Source: Prunus persica
Taxonomy: Eukaryota > Streptophyta > Magnoliopsida > Rosales > Rosaceae
DNA: 64,000 nucleotides
Reading direction: 5' to 3'
Assembly: GCF_000346465.2 (NCBI RefSeq)
Contig: NC_034015.1
Location: forward strand, 15,111,507 to 15,175,506
Every line of letters starts with the position of its first letter. Position 1 is the stretch's first letter. Positions 33,791 through 45,278 of the stretch are shown piece after piece. The notes below the pieces were generated by a model. It saw only the letters and a list, made by a program, of their open reading frames with translations. It had not been told where the DNA came from and made no database searches. Both the position numbers and the translations under genes were made by a program.

Positions 33791-34261
33791 AATACACCAT
33801 TAATTATTTTATGTTCTTTATTTTCCTTATTTATTATTTTATATGTATTTTATGGGAATTAATGTTATTTGTAATGTTGTTTATTTCATAAATTATTAAC
33901 AATAATATTATTGTTACACTTTTTCAGATTTTTAAATTATATATATAAACTTTTACACTTTGACACTCGAAAGGAAAATTCATGATTCCGTCACTACATG
34001 TATTTGAGGTTGTCTTGTGTCGAATACCCTTCATTGTCTAAATATAGTCTGTATAAAAATAAAAGTAAAAAGACGTGGTAAAAATATTGGGGGGTATAAT
34101 ATTGTGAAGTTTTAAAATGGTGATCCATGCTAGACAATGACATGCAGCTGAATAAAGACCACGGTGGTCCTTCACCCACCCGATATCTGCCCTCTATCCA
34201 CACGACCACAAACCGGAAGCTGTTTTTAAAAGACAAGGACCGCAGATCAAACTCGGCCCAA

Positions 34262-34422
34262 TTTGTGTTGTGTTCTTCAAGGTTCGAGCGGCGCGAGCGA
34301 GCTAGCGAGAAAGAGAGAACGCGCGTGCGCGAGAGAGCAGAGAGGGAGGGAGGAGAGAGAGAACGCGAGAGCGTGGTCAGGTCTAGGGTTTTGGAAAAAT
34401 CCCAGAGATTGATTGCACAAGG
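34262..34422 (+). promoter_or_regulatory. GA-rich leader region of the RRM gene
   Basis: A purine-rich stretch (GAGAGAGAACGCGCGTGCGC and GAGAGAGAACGCGAGAG) lies 300-450 bp upstream of the RRM gene's ATG, typical of broadly expressed plant promoters and 5' UTRs. CACAAGGTTAGTGAG at about 34415-34430 could be the donor of a 5'-UTR intron. This is inference from composition. Confidence 0.35.
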
Positions 34423-34720
34423 TTAGTGAGCGCGTAAATTGAAGAAATTTCATGCCCTATTTTTCGTGTTTTCTTTAATTATATCCCAATTTTGTTTGAG
34501 CTGTAGCCTAGAATTTAAAACAGAAAAAGCAAAAAGTCGAAAATGGTGAGTTTGATTTGGTATATGCCGCTTGTGTGTGAGAAAGAGATGTGCTTATCAT
34601 GTGCAGGGAGCGAGTGTGAGAGATTTATTAGAGAGAGAGTGCTTAGAAGAACAAAAGCTTTCTCTTTTTTCAATTTTAGGGTTTCTCTCCCCCTTTTGGG
34701 CTGCCTTCTCCAATTGACTC

Positions 34721-37700
34721 ATGGACCGCAAGCTCGTGGTTAGTTTTTCTTTGTCTTTTTCCTTCTGTGTCTATATTACATTTTGCATGTTTGTTGATGG
34801 GTTAAGGGAATTAGTTGGTTTTATTTGAATGGTGTGCTCTGTAATTGTAATTCAGGTTTTGGGCATTCCGTGGGATATTGATACGGAAGGGTTGAGAGAG
34901 TATATGAGCAAATTTGGTGAATTGGAAGATTGTATTGTCATGAAGGTTAGCCATTTATCCAACCCTTAATCTAATTGCTATGGAACCCTTGTGGAGATTT
35001 TATTCATGAGTGTTCTTCGTCTGCTTTACTACTTAGTTTTATTGATGAATCATTTTTGTTGATGCTTGGTTTGGACGTCGGTTCTTCCCTTGTAGTAGAT
35101 GGGGATTCTGTTTGTCTGTTTAGTTGATCCATTTTTTGCATTATTTACATTATTTTGGAAATTTATAGGAATTTGTTTCCATGTTTTTTAGGACCGGTCA
35201 ACTGGTCGGTCTCGCGGGTTTGGATATGCAACATTTGCATCAGCTGAAGATGCTAAGGTGAGTTGGACTAAAATTGTCCACGTATCCTTGTTGTCTGCGC
35301 TAAATGATTTCACTATTTATGTGCATTATTGCACGATCGGTTAGTCATTGGAAACATAAATATGTTAAAATCAACTGTCCGTATATCAGATGTCTAATAG
35401 CTGACATCTTTTTGGCTACAGAATGCAGCATCAAGTGAGCACTTTCTTGGGAATAGAATGCTGGAAGTTAAAATAGCTACGCCAAAGGTTTTATAAATTC
35501 GTAATCAGTATTGTTTTAATCGTTCACATATGTTTATTTCGGTTAGTGATAATTGTCGTGTATGTATTTTGTGCTTTCTATAGCATCAAGGATTTTGTCG
35601 GTGGTTCTGCCATTATTCATTTTTTATGCTTTCTTTTTCCAGGAGGAGATGAGAGCACCTGCAAGAAAAGTTACCAGGATATTTGTTGCAAGGATCCCAC
35701 AAGTTGTGACAGAAGCCACCTTCCGAAGGTAGTTAAATATATTGTTGTTACTGCAATAATGATTTTTTCTTGACTTTTTTTAACACTTTCATGTATCATG
35801 ATATGAAATTAACCTGATGTTGCTTTCAATTTCTTTTGCAGTCATTTTGAGAAATATGGTGATATAACAGATTTATACATGCCGAAGGTTCTCTATCCAT
35901 CTTTTGGTCCAAATCACATTAATTAAGACGTTATAATTGCTTAATTATTTTTGTGTTTGACTTTTACTATAAGTCTTGTAAATATGTGTATGGGTATGTC
36001 TATACATTGTACGTGCACACGCCCACCAAGTCAAACATTTATATTTGCAGTTATTGTTGGGTTGGACCCAATATCATATGGTTCTTATAAATGTGTTGTT
36101 TCAGGATCAAGGCTCAAAAATGCACCGTGGAATTGGGTTTATAACATTTGAAAATGCAGGTCAGACTGTCTCACATATCCTTCTATGCTTTGCATTATGC
36201 ATAATGGCAACTAACTTTTTTCCATTTGAATTTAATTCCCCTGATGGCACATTAAGTTTTTAATTTGCGTTTACTTGAGCTTGCAATAAACATAAGTTCA
36301 TTTGTGGTGATGAGGGAAAAGCATGTGGTAATGAGATAGGGGATAAATAAAGGTTAGTGATAGTTGTTGCATGGAGGAGAGATGCTTTGTCAAGCATATT
36401 TGATTACATTGCATCTTCTTTTCAACAGCTTATACATATGAAATTATTTAAAATATTGATGTGTTGTTTTATTTTACCATTCATTTTAGAGTTTATAAGA
36501 AGTGATTTATTTACTTTTATCCAAAATAGGGTTTGTGAACTGTATGAACCTTGTGTTTTTTTAAATGTAAACATGAAAGTTTCTTATTAAATAATTGACT
36601 TGTTTTACGTAGATCTATAGGTTTATAAATGCTTGTTCCCCAGCAACATTTAAACTAGCTGTCTTTATCGTCATGAACATAATATCGGGATAGATAGAGA
36701 ATCTGGAAGCTGATTGTTTGATATTATGCTGTGTGGATGATATCATTTTCTGTGAGGAAAAATATTGAACAAATAAATGTCCTCTATATTGCAGATTCCG
36801 TGGAAAATTTGATGGCTGATACTCATGAGTTAGGCGGTTCCACTGTAGTTGTTGATCGAGCAACTCCCAAGGCAAGTTACAGCATAGCCAACCTTTAGCT
36901 TTTAGTTTTTTGAATTTATAGTTCTAATTCCGTTCTTTTTAAGTTTAAAATTCTTTTTATAAAGATATCGTTGATTCAAGAATAAAGATATATAATATCT
37001 TGTTGTCAGGAAGATGACTTCAGACCAGTTGGCAGAATGGCACAGGGTGGATATGGTGCATATAATGCTTACATCTCAGCAGCAACTAGATATGCGGCAC
37101 TTGGTGCTCCTACCTTGTATGACCATCCTGGACCAGTACCAGGACCTGCTTTTCCAAGTAAGTGCTTTTACAAGTTACAGAGCATACTGCACTTTAATAA
37201 TCTTAAGTTATGCTATTTTTATTTATTTATTTGAATCTTGTCGTGTTGGATTAGGAGGGGAATCTGCTCGAGGACTGGGCAAAAAGATTTTTGTTGGTAG
37301 GCTTCCTCAGGAAGCAACCGCGGAAGATCTCCGCCAGTATTTTGGGAGATTTGGTCGTATAGCAGATGTCTATGTTCCAAGGGTAAGATAGTATAGATTT
37401 ATAAATAACCAATTGTATTCATGAAATATTGGAACCTGAAAATGTGCGAATGCTCAATTATGCAGGACCCAAAAAGAACTGGACATAGAGGGTTTGGTTT
37501 TGTAACTTTTGGGGAAGATGGTGTATCCGAACGTGTATCACGAAGGTCGCATGAGATTTGTGGACAGCAGGTATTAGATGGAGTTAACTCTCATTTTTTT
37601 TGCCTGTTAACTTATGGTTCATTTTTTATCCACCCATGTCAAACTAGTTTTTTGCACGAAAATGAGGGAAAATATGATGCTTTTCTATGAGATCGCAGTT

Positions 37701-38171
37701 TAGGGATAACCCAACAACATACCCTCATTGTTGTTTCCCTGAAACAGCTGCCAGCACTCTAATTAAGTATAAGCTTATACTTTTCTAAATTGTTTTTTAC
37801 TCTGTAAAATGAAACTTAATATGTTGTTCTCCAGGTTGCAATAGATACAGCCACACCGCTTGATGAAGCTGGTACCAGTGGAAATTTTGTGATGAATAAT
37901 GTAGAGCCCTTTGGTGGCGGCTATGGTGGTCCTGTGCGCAGCTATGGCAGGATGTATGGAAGTCTAGATTTTGATGATGTGAGTATATTTTAATTTTGCT
38001 GTCATGTGGGTTTCTGTCCAAAAGGAAGTGTTTTTTTTTGTTATTTTTAAGACCAAACTTATTTTCCATGTACTTTTACTAACATACTGCACACTCTTGA
38101 TATTGCAGTGGGGTTATGGAATCGGCAGTGCGAGACCATCAAGAGCAGATTGGAGGTACAGGCCATACTAG
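34721..38171 (+). CDS. three-RRM RNA-binding protein (hnRNP-like, At4g36960 type)
   Basis: Thirteen exons: 34721-34738, 34856-34945, 35192-35257, 35422-35487, 35643-35728, 35842-35887, 36105-36159, 36795-36871, 37010-37157, 37255-37382, 37466-37570, 37835-37978, 38109-38171; 363 residues. RRM1 (about 3-78) has VLGIPWD and RGFGYATF; RRM2 (89-166) has IFVARI and RGIGFITF; RRM3 (229-305) has IFVGRL and RGFGFVTF. These RNP2 and RNP1 motifs bind single-stranded RNA. The linker carries a tyrosine- and alanine-rich stretch (YNAYISAATRYAALGAPTLY) and the tail is glycine-rich and aromatic, ending RADWRYRPY. It resembles Arabidopsis At4g36960 from memory. Intron 8 has a GC donor (AAG then GCAAGT). Probably a nuclear protein in mRNA processing; the exact role is not known to me. 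Confidence 0.92.
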
Positions 38172-39059
38172 ATGTGCAGCTCTGGAAATTTGGCACCAGA
38201 TCTTAGGAATGTCAACAAAATGCCATGCAGGCTTTGTTAAGTGAATTTATATAAGATTAAGGATCACATCCTTAGCAGACGTCCCCAATAATGATCGTTT
38301 GTCAACTTCTGAACTTATTATAGTTGGTTTCCCCTTTCAAACAGATCCATACGTTATTATCCAGTGAAAATATAGGTGGATAGGAATGTCTGAATCTGTA
38401 ATATTAGCCAGCCGGTGAATTCAGGGATCAGGACCATGGTTCCTTTGTGTAGAAATCGCTATTTTATTAAGTTATTAGATGGATTATTTATGGCTTCTTG
38501 CAAAGCTGGGAGGTGTTACATTTTTTATTTTGTTCGGTTACATTTGACTAGTTCTGTTTTCCATTTTCCTTTGCTTATCTTCCCAGTAAGATTTGCGTCA
38601 GTTGAATTTTAATTTTGTGTATTTTGAATTTCTGGATCATTCAGGGACATATGTAAGATGAAATCTGGGTGACTCGGATTTGCCAACAAGGATTTATTAT
38701 TATTATTATTATTATTATTTTTAAACACAACAAAATCCTGTCCTCAAACCATATTCCGAAACTTTGGCACAAACAACAAATGCAGAAAAAAAGACAGCTA
38801 AACGTTGGAAAGAAGCCAACCAAATGCCATGGTAAAAGGCCAACTCAAGAGCAAAAAGAGTAGCATTTGAAGTTCTTCTATATACGGTGCTCGCTTTTCG
38901 CATACTTAGTTAATGCAGGAGGTTCCTATATACAATACAGGATGAGGTCAAAAGGAAGAAAACTTGACATGGAAGATATTCCTAAGCTAGATTTCAAATC
39001 AGAAACTCCAAGGGGTCAGCTGGTGCAATGAATAAATTAGCTGGGAAGAGCACAAGGAA
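38172..39059. other. shared 3' intergenic region of the convergent RRM and remorin genes
   Basis: About 0.9 kb with the 3' UTRs of both genes and an ATT microsatellite at 38692-38719. No further gene is seen. Confidence 0.6.
38692..38719. repeat. (ATT)n microsatellite
   Basis: About nine ATT units, 3' of the RRM gene. Confidence 0.9.
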
Positions 39060-40861
39060 TTAGGCAGCATTACGGGTAAAGCAACTGCTCAGGGAACCCC
39101 CCCGGACAAGCTTACCGAAGGAAGCAAGCTTTCCGGGAGTTTTCGGAGCTTGATGGCCGTCTTTAACTGCTATTGAGCTTCTCATCTTGTGGGCTTTAAC
39201 TTGTGCGTTTCTCACCTTCTTCATGATCTTGTCCATTGTCGACGATCTCTTCTTTTCCAATTTCATCTGCAACACCAACTTCATAGTTAGTAAAGGCTGC
39301 AAACACTATGGGGGACATATGGAAGAGGCAAAGGTTGCCTTAGTAACCCTGCATATTTGGTAAAATGCAGAAAATGATACATAAATATGAATAAAACATT
39401 GCTCATATGAAAGAACCTCAAGTTTTCTTAGTGCTGCTTCAGCTTTTGCCTTCTGCAAGTTCTCCCACGCAGTGATCTTGGCTTCCTCTCTTTGCTTTCT
39501 GCATACATCAGAAGTTTTCTTTGGAATATCAATTTACACGCAGAAGAACAAATGAACCAAAAGTGGAGATTTGGCTTAAAGAAAGGAAACTTGTAGATTA
39601 CAATGTTTTTCTCTGGAGGCTAAAAGGCATAAGAAACTTAGAATTTTAGAACATACCTTGAACTGTTCATAGCTGCCTCTGCAATATTGAAAGATGGAGG
39701 TTGGTTTTTAATAGCAATTTTGTCGAAATCATAAACATCCGGGTGTCTTTTCATGACGCTACCACCCCTTCTTGACCCCTTAGTGCCAGTGGCTCCATTG
39801 TCAACCTGCACTTCTCTGACCTCTAACTTAGCAAAATGTTCGCGTTGCTGCTCCACAATGGAAAGAAGAGTTGAAGAAGATGGAGCAAATGATGACCTCC
39901 TTTTGGGAGGTGGTGGTGAGTGGTGGAGGCAACCATTTGGGGTTATTTGGGTTCCCATATCTCGTTGTGAAACAGCTCGGGAAATCGCTGGTTCCTCACA
40001 CTTTGTGTTATCAAGTTTCTCATCTGCCACATTTGATCCACAGTAACAAACTCACATATAAGACTAATGTGTTGATAATTAAGTTATGAATCACTTAGAA
40101 ACCCAAAGAAGCATAACTCTAGAAACAAAATTAAACCCCCAAAACCATTGTGATTAATAAAATATATGTGATTCAAATACATAGTCTGACAACACGGTAT
40201 ACTAAATATTTGACGAGGGAACATTATCCATCCGAGGTGTTCCAACTGTTTTTCATTCAACCAAGTATAATGATATGAAAATTAAGAAGAGTTAAAAAAA
40301 AACATGTACTATTGGAGATGGGAAGAACTCACTTTGCAATTCTAACGGTCCAAGCGCACTAGTTGATCTTCCCATTCCTCCACTGCCACCATATAGAAGA
40401 GAGACACTTTCAGCTGCCAAAACTCCTGTTGAAAATGGTGAACCAATTGCGAAATTCCTCACGCTGCCGCAGCCATCAAATGCCGGATTTGCAGGCGAAA
40501 AATTCGAACAGTACACAGCTCCGGGAGGCACAATTGGACCACTCTTGGACTTAGGCCTCCTCTGCTGACCATGACCATGAGAATGTGAATCATTCTTGTT
40601 GCTTTCACAGCCATATCCGAGAAATGGGCTGCAAATCCACCTCTCTGCATCTTCCCATTTTGAAGGCACAGTCCTCCCACCATTGCTCAGCCCCATCAAA
40701 GAAGTGCTGCCATGGATGGCATGCCTCTGTCCACTGCTTGTAGGCAACGGCACACGCTCAGAGCTCCAACCCTTTTGGCCTCCAATTCTACTGCCATGAA
40801 AATCTGGCCCTCCTATGCTTGGAAATGGACCCAAATCATGAGAAACAGAACCTCTCTTCAT
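39060..40861 (-). CDS. remorin with long N-terminal extension
   Basis: Four exons on the minus strand: 40861-40333, 40023-39657, 39498-39417 and 39266-39060, in phase, giving 394 residues. Residues 1-290 are disordered, rich in Ser, Gly and Pro (for example SPPPPKRRSSFAPSSS). The C-terminal remorin domain spans about 298-356: KQREEAKITAWENLQKAKAE, ALRKLEMKLEKKRSS and MKKVRNAQVKAHKMRSS, an amphipathic coiled coil that oligomerises. The tail ends SLSSCFTRNAA with Cys388, the usual position of the remorin C-terminal membrane anchor and a candidate S-acylation site. Remorins are plant-specific plasma-membrane nanodomain scaffolds involved in signalling and host-microbe responses. The long N terminus resembles group 6 (At4g36970 type). 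The gene converges on the RRM gene, an arrangement I believe is conserved in Arabidopsis. Confidence 0.92.
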
Positions 40862-41971
40862 GTGGAAAAACTGGTTCTTGAGTGTAGACTTGGTGATGAT
40901 CTTTTCTTAGTGTACTTTGCTCATTTTCAGCAAGGAACATGTTGAAGGCCAAGTTACTATGCCTTGTCTTTGACACAGCTGTAGTTTTGGCCTTTTTGGG
41001 CCTGTTATTTTGGCGGGGTGGCTATTTCTTTGTGTCCTTCAATTTCATTGCATTTGGAGTCTGGACCACTCAAATTCAGTCATCAACTTTGTTATAGCTG
41101 CCAAACTTGTAAATCAAATCAAAGACACAGAGTTTGACAGTGGGGAAGTAGACAAACTGAGCATTAAAGGCTTGGTATCGTTTGTCCAAATTTAGTGTGG
41201 ATAGCTCACTATTTCTTTCCCATCCCTGACCTACAGGCTACAGCCTAGGTAGGTAATTTTTTTGTTTTAAATATTTTTTCGCAAGGCATCTCAAAATGTG
41301 CGGTTCAGATTTTTTGTATTAAAATGGCTACACTCACCAAATTTGTTTATCAGATTTTGTATCATCAAGTGATACGATAGTATCTCATTTGTTCAAATTT
41401 GAGCTCATTCTGAGTTTCGGTTATTTTGAACACGTTTGGTGTTGAATTCCTACTATTTGTGCAAGTATACTGTTTGTGTGCTGCTCAATTGTGACATGTA
41501 CTTGTAGCATTTTATTATATTCTTTTTCTATTTTCGGTTTCTTCTGCGAAAGTCTTGCTGGCAGGTCGGTGATCCAGACACCAGACATCTTGATGGTCAT
41601 GTGGGCAACCTCCACCTGGAGAATGGGCTGCAGTAAGTCATGGTGGGATGGGCCAATGTCATCTAAATTTAATTTTTCATTTTCAAAATCACAAAACCTC
41701 GGATGTAAAGATGAATGTTCTTAACTAAATGAGTTAGAAACTCATTGCCATTTATCATTCTTACACAAGTCTAACTTCTGTAAAACATATAGATGTACCT
41801 CTAATATGTTTTTGTACTATTTATGTCACATTTGTTTTCTTAATTTATGAAATTGTTTAAGCTGCGGGAGAATTTGTACAAAATTTCATAACAACCGTCT
41901 ACGCATGTTTTTTTTTGCTTACATCATGCTTATTTCTAAACAATCTGTCATTTCCGGTTTAAGAAAAGGAA
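40862..41971. other. upstream region of the remorin gene
   Basis: Contains the remorin 5' region (minus strand) and no other supported gene; short frames at 41.4-41.7 kb have no motif. Confidence 0.5.
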
Positions 41972-42108
41972 AATGCTAGGCTTATCACATTTTTCTTATC
42001 ACATTGTGTGCCACATCTTTAATAAAGATGGCCCCCATTGTATTGGTAGGATTCATCTCTATTAAGAGTGTACATAATTGTGCATAAAAATGTGGTAGGC
42101 TTAGCATT
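41972..42108. mobile_element. MITE (AATGCTAGGC family), copy 1
   Basis: 137 bp bounded by AATGCTAGGCTTATCACATT and AATGTGGTAGGCTTAGCATT in inverted orientation. A second member at 42780-42900 forms the centre of the large inverted repeat. It ends four bases before the run of N. Confidence 0.75.
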
Positions 42109-42112
42109 ACCT

Positions 42113-42460
42113 NNNNNNNNNNNNNNNNNNNNNNNNNNNNNNNNNNNNNNNNNNNNNNNNNNNNNNNNNNNNNNNNNNNNNNNNNNNNNNNNNNNNNNNN
42201 NNNNNNNNNNNNNNNNNNNNNNNNNNNNNNNNNNNNNNNNNNNNNNNNNNNNNNNNNNNNNNNNNNNNNNNNNNNNNNNNNNNNNNNNNNNNNNNNNNNN
42301 NNNNNNNNNNNNNNNNNNNNNNNNNNNNNNNNNNNNNNNNNNNNNNNNNNNNNNNNNNNNNNNNNNNNNNNNNNNNNNNNNNNNNNNNNNNNNNNNNNNN
42401 NNNNNNNNNNNNNNNNNNNNNNNNNNNNNNNNNNNNNNNNNNNNNNNNNNNNNNNNNNNN
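42113..42460. other. assembly gap (348 N)
   Basis: A run of N. It begins right after one MITE copy and ends seven bases before the left arm of the inverted repeat, so repeats probably caused the break. Confidence 1.
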
Positions 42461-42467
42461 GTAAGTC

Positions 42468-43212
42468 ACTCACGCTCAAACAAAGCCAACCCAAGCACTA
42501 GATAAGAGAGAAGGGTTGAAAGGGAAGAGGATAAAAGAAGAGGGGTAAGGGAGAAGAGGAGAAGAGAGGCGGGGGAGAGGAGGTAACCCTTTGTTGCAGT
42601 GTTGAAGGAGGCTAGGGTTTGGGTTTGAGAGCCGCCCCTTGGCACCATTTGATCACAGAAAGACTTCTCAGGTCAATCAAATCATTTTCGAATATTCAAT
42701 CACATCCAGGCTCCAGTCAAATATCATCTGAACATGGACATTTTGGTTTAAAGCCTTTTGCACTAATTATATCACGGGTAATGCTAGGCTTATCACATTT
42801 TTGTACCACATTGTGTACCACCTCTCTAATAAAGATGGGCTACACCTGTATTAGAGAAGTGGTACACAATGTGGTACAAAAATGTGATAAGCCTAGCATT
42901 ACCCGTGATATAATTAGTGCAAAAGGCTTTAAACCAAAATGTCCATGTTCAGATGATATTTGACTGGAGCCTGGATGTGATTGAATATTCGAAAATGATT
43001 TGATTGACCTGAGAAGTCTTTCTGTGATCAAATGGTGCCAAGGGGCGGCTCTCAAACCCAAACCCTAGCCTCCTTCAACACTGCAACAAAGGGTTACCTC
43101 CTCTCCCCCGCCTCTCTTCTCCTCTTCTCCCTTACCCCTCTTCTTTTATCCTCTTCCCTTTCAACCCTTCTCTCTTATCTAGTGCTTGGGTTGGCTTTGT
43201 TTGAGCGTGAGT
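42468..43212. repeat. 745-bp near-perfect inverted repeat
   Basis: Left arm 42468-42830 and right arm 42850-43212 are reverse complements, with a spacer of about 20 bp centred at 42840. I saw one mismatch (CCTCTCTAA against TTCTCTAA). The pairing stops at ACTCACGCTCAAAC, left arm, eight bases after the N run ends; on the right the sequence continues. The outer arms hold CAAACCCAAACCCTAGCC and a pyrimidine-rich stretch resembling a 5' leader, of unknown origin. Confidence 0.95.
42780..42900. mobile_element. MITE (AATGCTAGGC family), copy 2, palindrome centre
   Basis: 121 bp from AATGCTAGGCTTATCACATT to its complement ending GCCTAGCATT, with a loop containing AAAGATGGGCTACACC. It is the central part of the 745-bp inverted repeat and is more symmetrical than copy 1. 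Confidence 0.75.
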
Positions 43213-44509
43213 TGTTTGGTGTTGAATAAGCGCATCAACTCTTTTGAGTTTGATGCGTGTTTGTGGTTTTTTTTGTGGTTTTCATTGTGGGTGTTATACT
43301 TGGTTTTTCAAGACAAACGTTTATGCTGGATTGTTGTGTGACTTTGAGTGGCGATAAACTACATGAGTTTGATGTTGTCGGTGGATTTCTCCATATTAAT
43401 TATAACTCCTTTGTAGATAATTATAGTGCCCTTTGTAATTATTGTATTTGTCTTATGATTGGGGCGTAATTTATAAATGCAATCTCCTTATCTTTTGTGG
43501 GTTTGTTGAATGATATTTCTTGATTGCTTAATAGAAGCACTAAAACAAAGGATAATAATCTGGTTTACATGATGCAGGTAGCTAATAGAAAGTAAGCTTA
43601 AAAAGCTCATGAGCTGCCCTGTGGGCCTATGCCCAAATTTGTCCATTTCAGGCCATATTACCATACACAGATATAGGCATGAGGAAAATCATACTATTGA
43701 AGAAGTTGTTCCAATGACACAACATATTTAGAAAGCATGTGTGTGAATGTGAGGAGAGGGAGGAGTAAGCTTTTGAGTAATTTCCCCAACTGATGAACCA
43801 TGCTTCGTCACAAATAGAGCAAGTTCAACTGAAACTGAATCATGAAGATCTATGTTTTTATTTTTTCCTAAATTGAGTTTAGGCATGATGTACTATTAAC
43901 ATTCTTGGAGAGGGTTTTGTTTGCCATGGGTGACCTTACTTTTCTTGATGAAGTTGTTGTTCAAATACAAATATCTAAGCAGACCTTACCTTACCACAAT
44001 TATTTAAAGAGCTCCATAACATGCCATGTTTCTTCTCTGTATATTTAAATTCAAAACCAAAAAGTTCATGGATATTCATGTGATCAACATTCCTGAAATT
44101 AAGGAACCATCAATTTCTTATTAAATTTCTTTTTGTCCTGTGATTCTGACAATACAAATTAGATAATTCTGTGAATGTTGTGTCTCTCTGAGTTATCAAA
44201 TCAATATGAAGATTTTCTATGAAATTAAAAAAATAATCATCAAATGAAGATTGAGTTTATATATTTGTTTCAAACCTGGTGATTCAGTAAAATTAGCCTT
44301 TGCACACACTTCTTCGTCTGTTAGAGGTTTTTTTTTTTAAATAAATAAATTTATTTTAAAATTAAAAAAAATAATGGATAGTTGTATTCTATAAAAATAT
44401 GATCTATTATCTGATTTTTCTTTTAATTTTAATTTTTTAATATGAAAAAGTTTGAATTTACCATATTATCCTCATTTAATTAATATTTTTAATTCTTAAT
44501 ATGTGCATC
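43213..44509. other. intergenic region, unidentified
   Basis: A T-rich stretch to about 43480 follows the inverted repeat and might be part of the same unknown element (a non-LTR element 5' end is possible). No gene is supported; the rest is AT-rich. Confidence 0.4.
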
Positions 44510-45142
44510 AGTCCAAATCTCTTGGACTACAGGGGTCCAAAAAATTTGTGGTCACTCACCGTTGGATGTAAATTTAACGGTTCACTCACTCTTGCACTCA
44601 TTTTAAGAAATTTTTGAACGGTTGGCTGTTACATCCAACAGTGGGTGACCACAGTCTCTTGGACCAAGAGATCGGGGCTAATATTTGCATTAACTAAGAA
44701 CATTTTATAGTATTTTGAATGTTTCGCAATTCTATGTCTTTTGTTATATATATAGACAGTTTCGATCTCTTAGACTACAGGGGTCCAAGAGATTTGTGGT
44801 CACTTACCGTTTGATGTAAATTCAACGGTTCATTCACTCTTGCACTTCTTTTAAGAAACTTTTTTGAACCGTTATATTAACATCCAACGGTGAGTGACCA
44901 CAAATCTCTTGGACCCCTATAATCCAAGAGATCAGGGTTATATATATAGATAGATATAGATAGTCCCGATCTCTTGGACCACAGGAGTCCAAGAGATTTG
45001 TGGTCACTTACCGTTGGATGTAAATTCAACGGTTCACTCAATCTTGAACTCCTTTTAAGAAACTTTTTTGAACCATTAGATTAATATCCAACGATGAGTG
45101 AACACAATCTCTTGAACTCCCGTAGTCCAAAAGATCAGGACT
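44510..45142. repeat. three tandem copies of a palindromic MITE-like repeat
   Basis: Copies at 44510-44678, 44757-44940 and 44962-45142. Each is itself an imperfect inverted repeat of about 170-185 bp: ATCTCTTGGACTACAGGGG, TGTGGTCACTCACCGTTGG and ATTCAACGGTTCACTCACTC on one side, then TTGAACCGTTA, CATCCAACGGTGAGTGACCA and ATCTCTTGGACCCC on the other. Copies are separated by short AT-rich spacers. They lie 1.3-1.9 kb upstream of the ZEP start codon. Confidence 0.85.
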
Positions 45143-45187
45143 GTAGATATAGATATCAAAATTAGATATGCATTTGCAAAATTAAAA

Positions 45188-45195
45188 ACACGTGG
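45188..45195 (+). promoter_or_regulatory. ABRE/G-box-like site upstream of ZEP
   Basis: ACACGTGG, an ACGT-core G-box of the type bound by bZIP factors of the ABF/AREB class, about 1.2 kb before the ZEP ATG. Function is inferred from sequence only. Confidence 0.4.
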
Positions 45196-45272
45196 AATCC
45201 ATTAGTAAATTAATGGAAATTAAAAAAAAGAAGAAAAAAGGGCATTTTGCAAGTGATGAAGTAAGAGAGGGA

Positions 45273-45278
45273 CACGTG
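45273..45278 (+). promoter_or_regulatory. second G-box upstream of ZEP
   Basis: CACGTG within GGGACACGTGTTGACTTGACC; two W-box-like TTGAC cores follow directly. A third ACGT core (GCCACGTA) lies at about 45335-45341. Clustered sites make regulation by ABA or light-responsive bZIP factors plausible. Confidence 0.4.

Noticed and set aside
41985..42505. Open frames spanning the 42.1-42.5 kb region
   Set aside because: They consist mostly of undetermined bases in the assembly gap.
42619..43229. Near-identical 60-110-codon frames on opposite strands at 42.6-43.2 kb
   Set aside because: They are the same sequence seen in both arms of the inverted repeat and have no domain; the arms are treated as a repeat.
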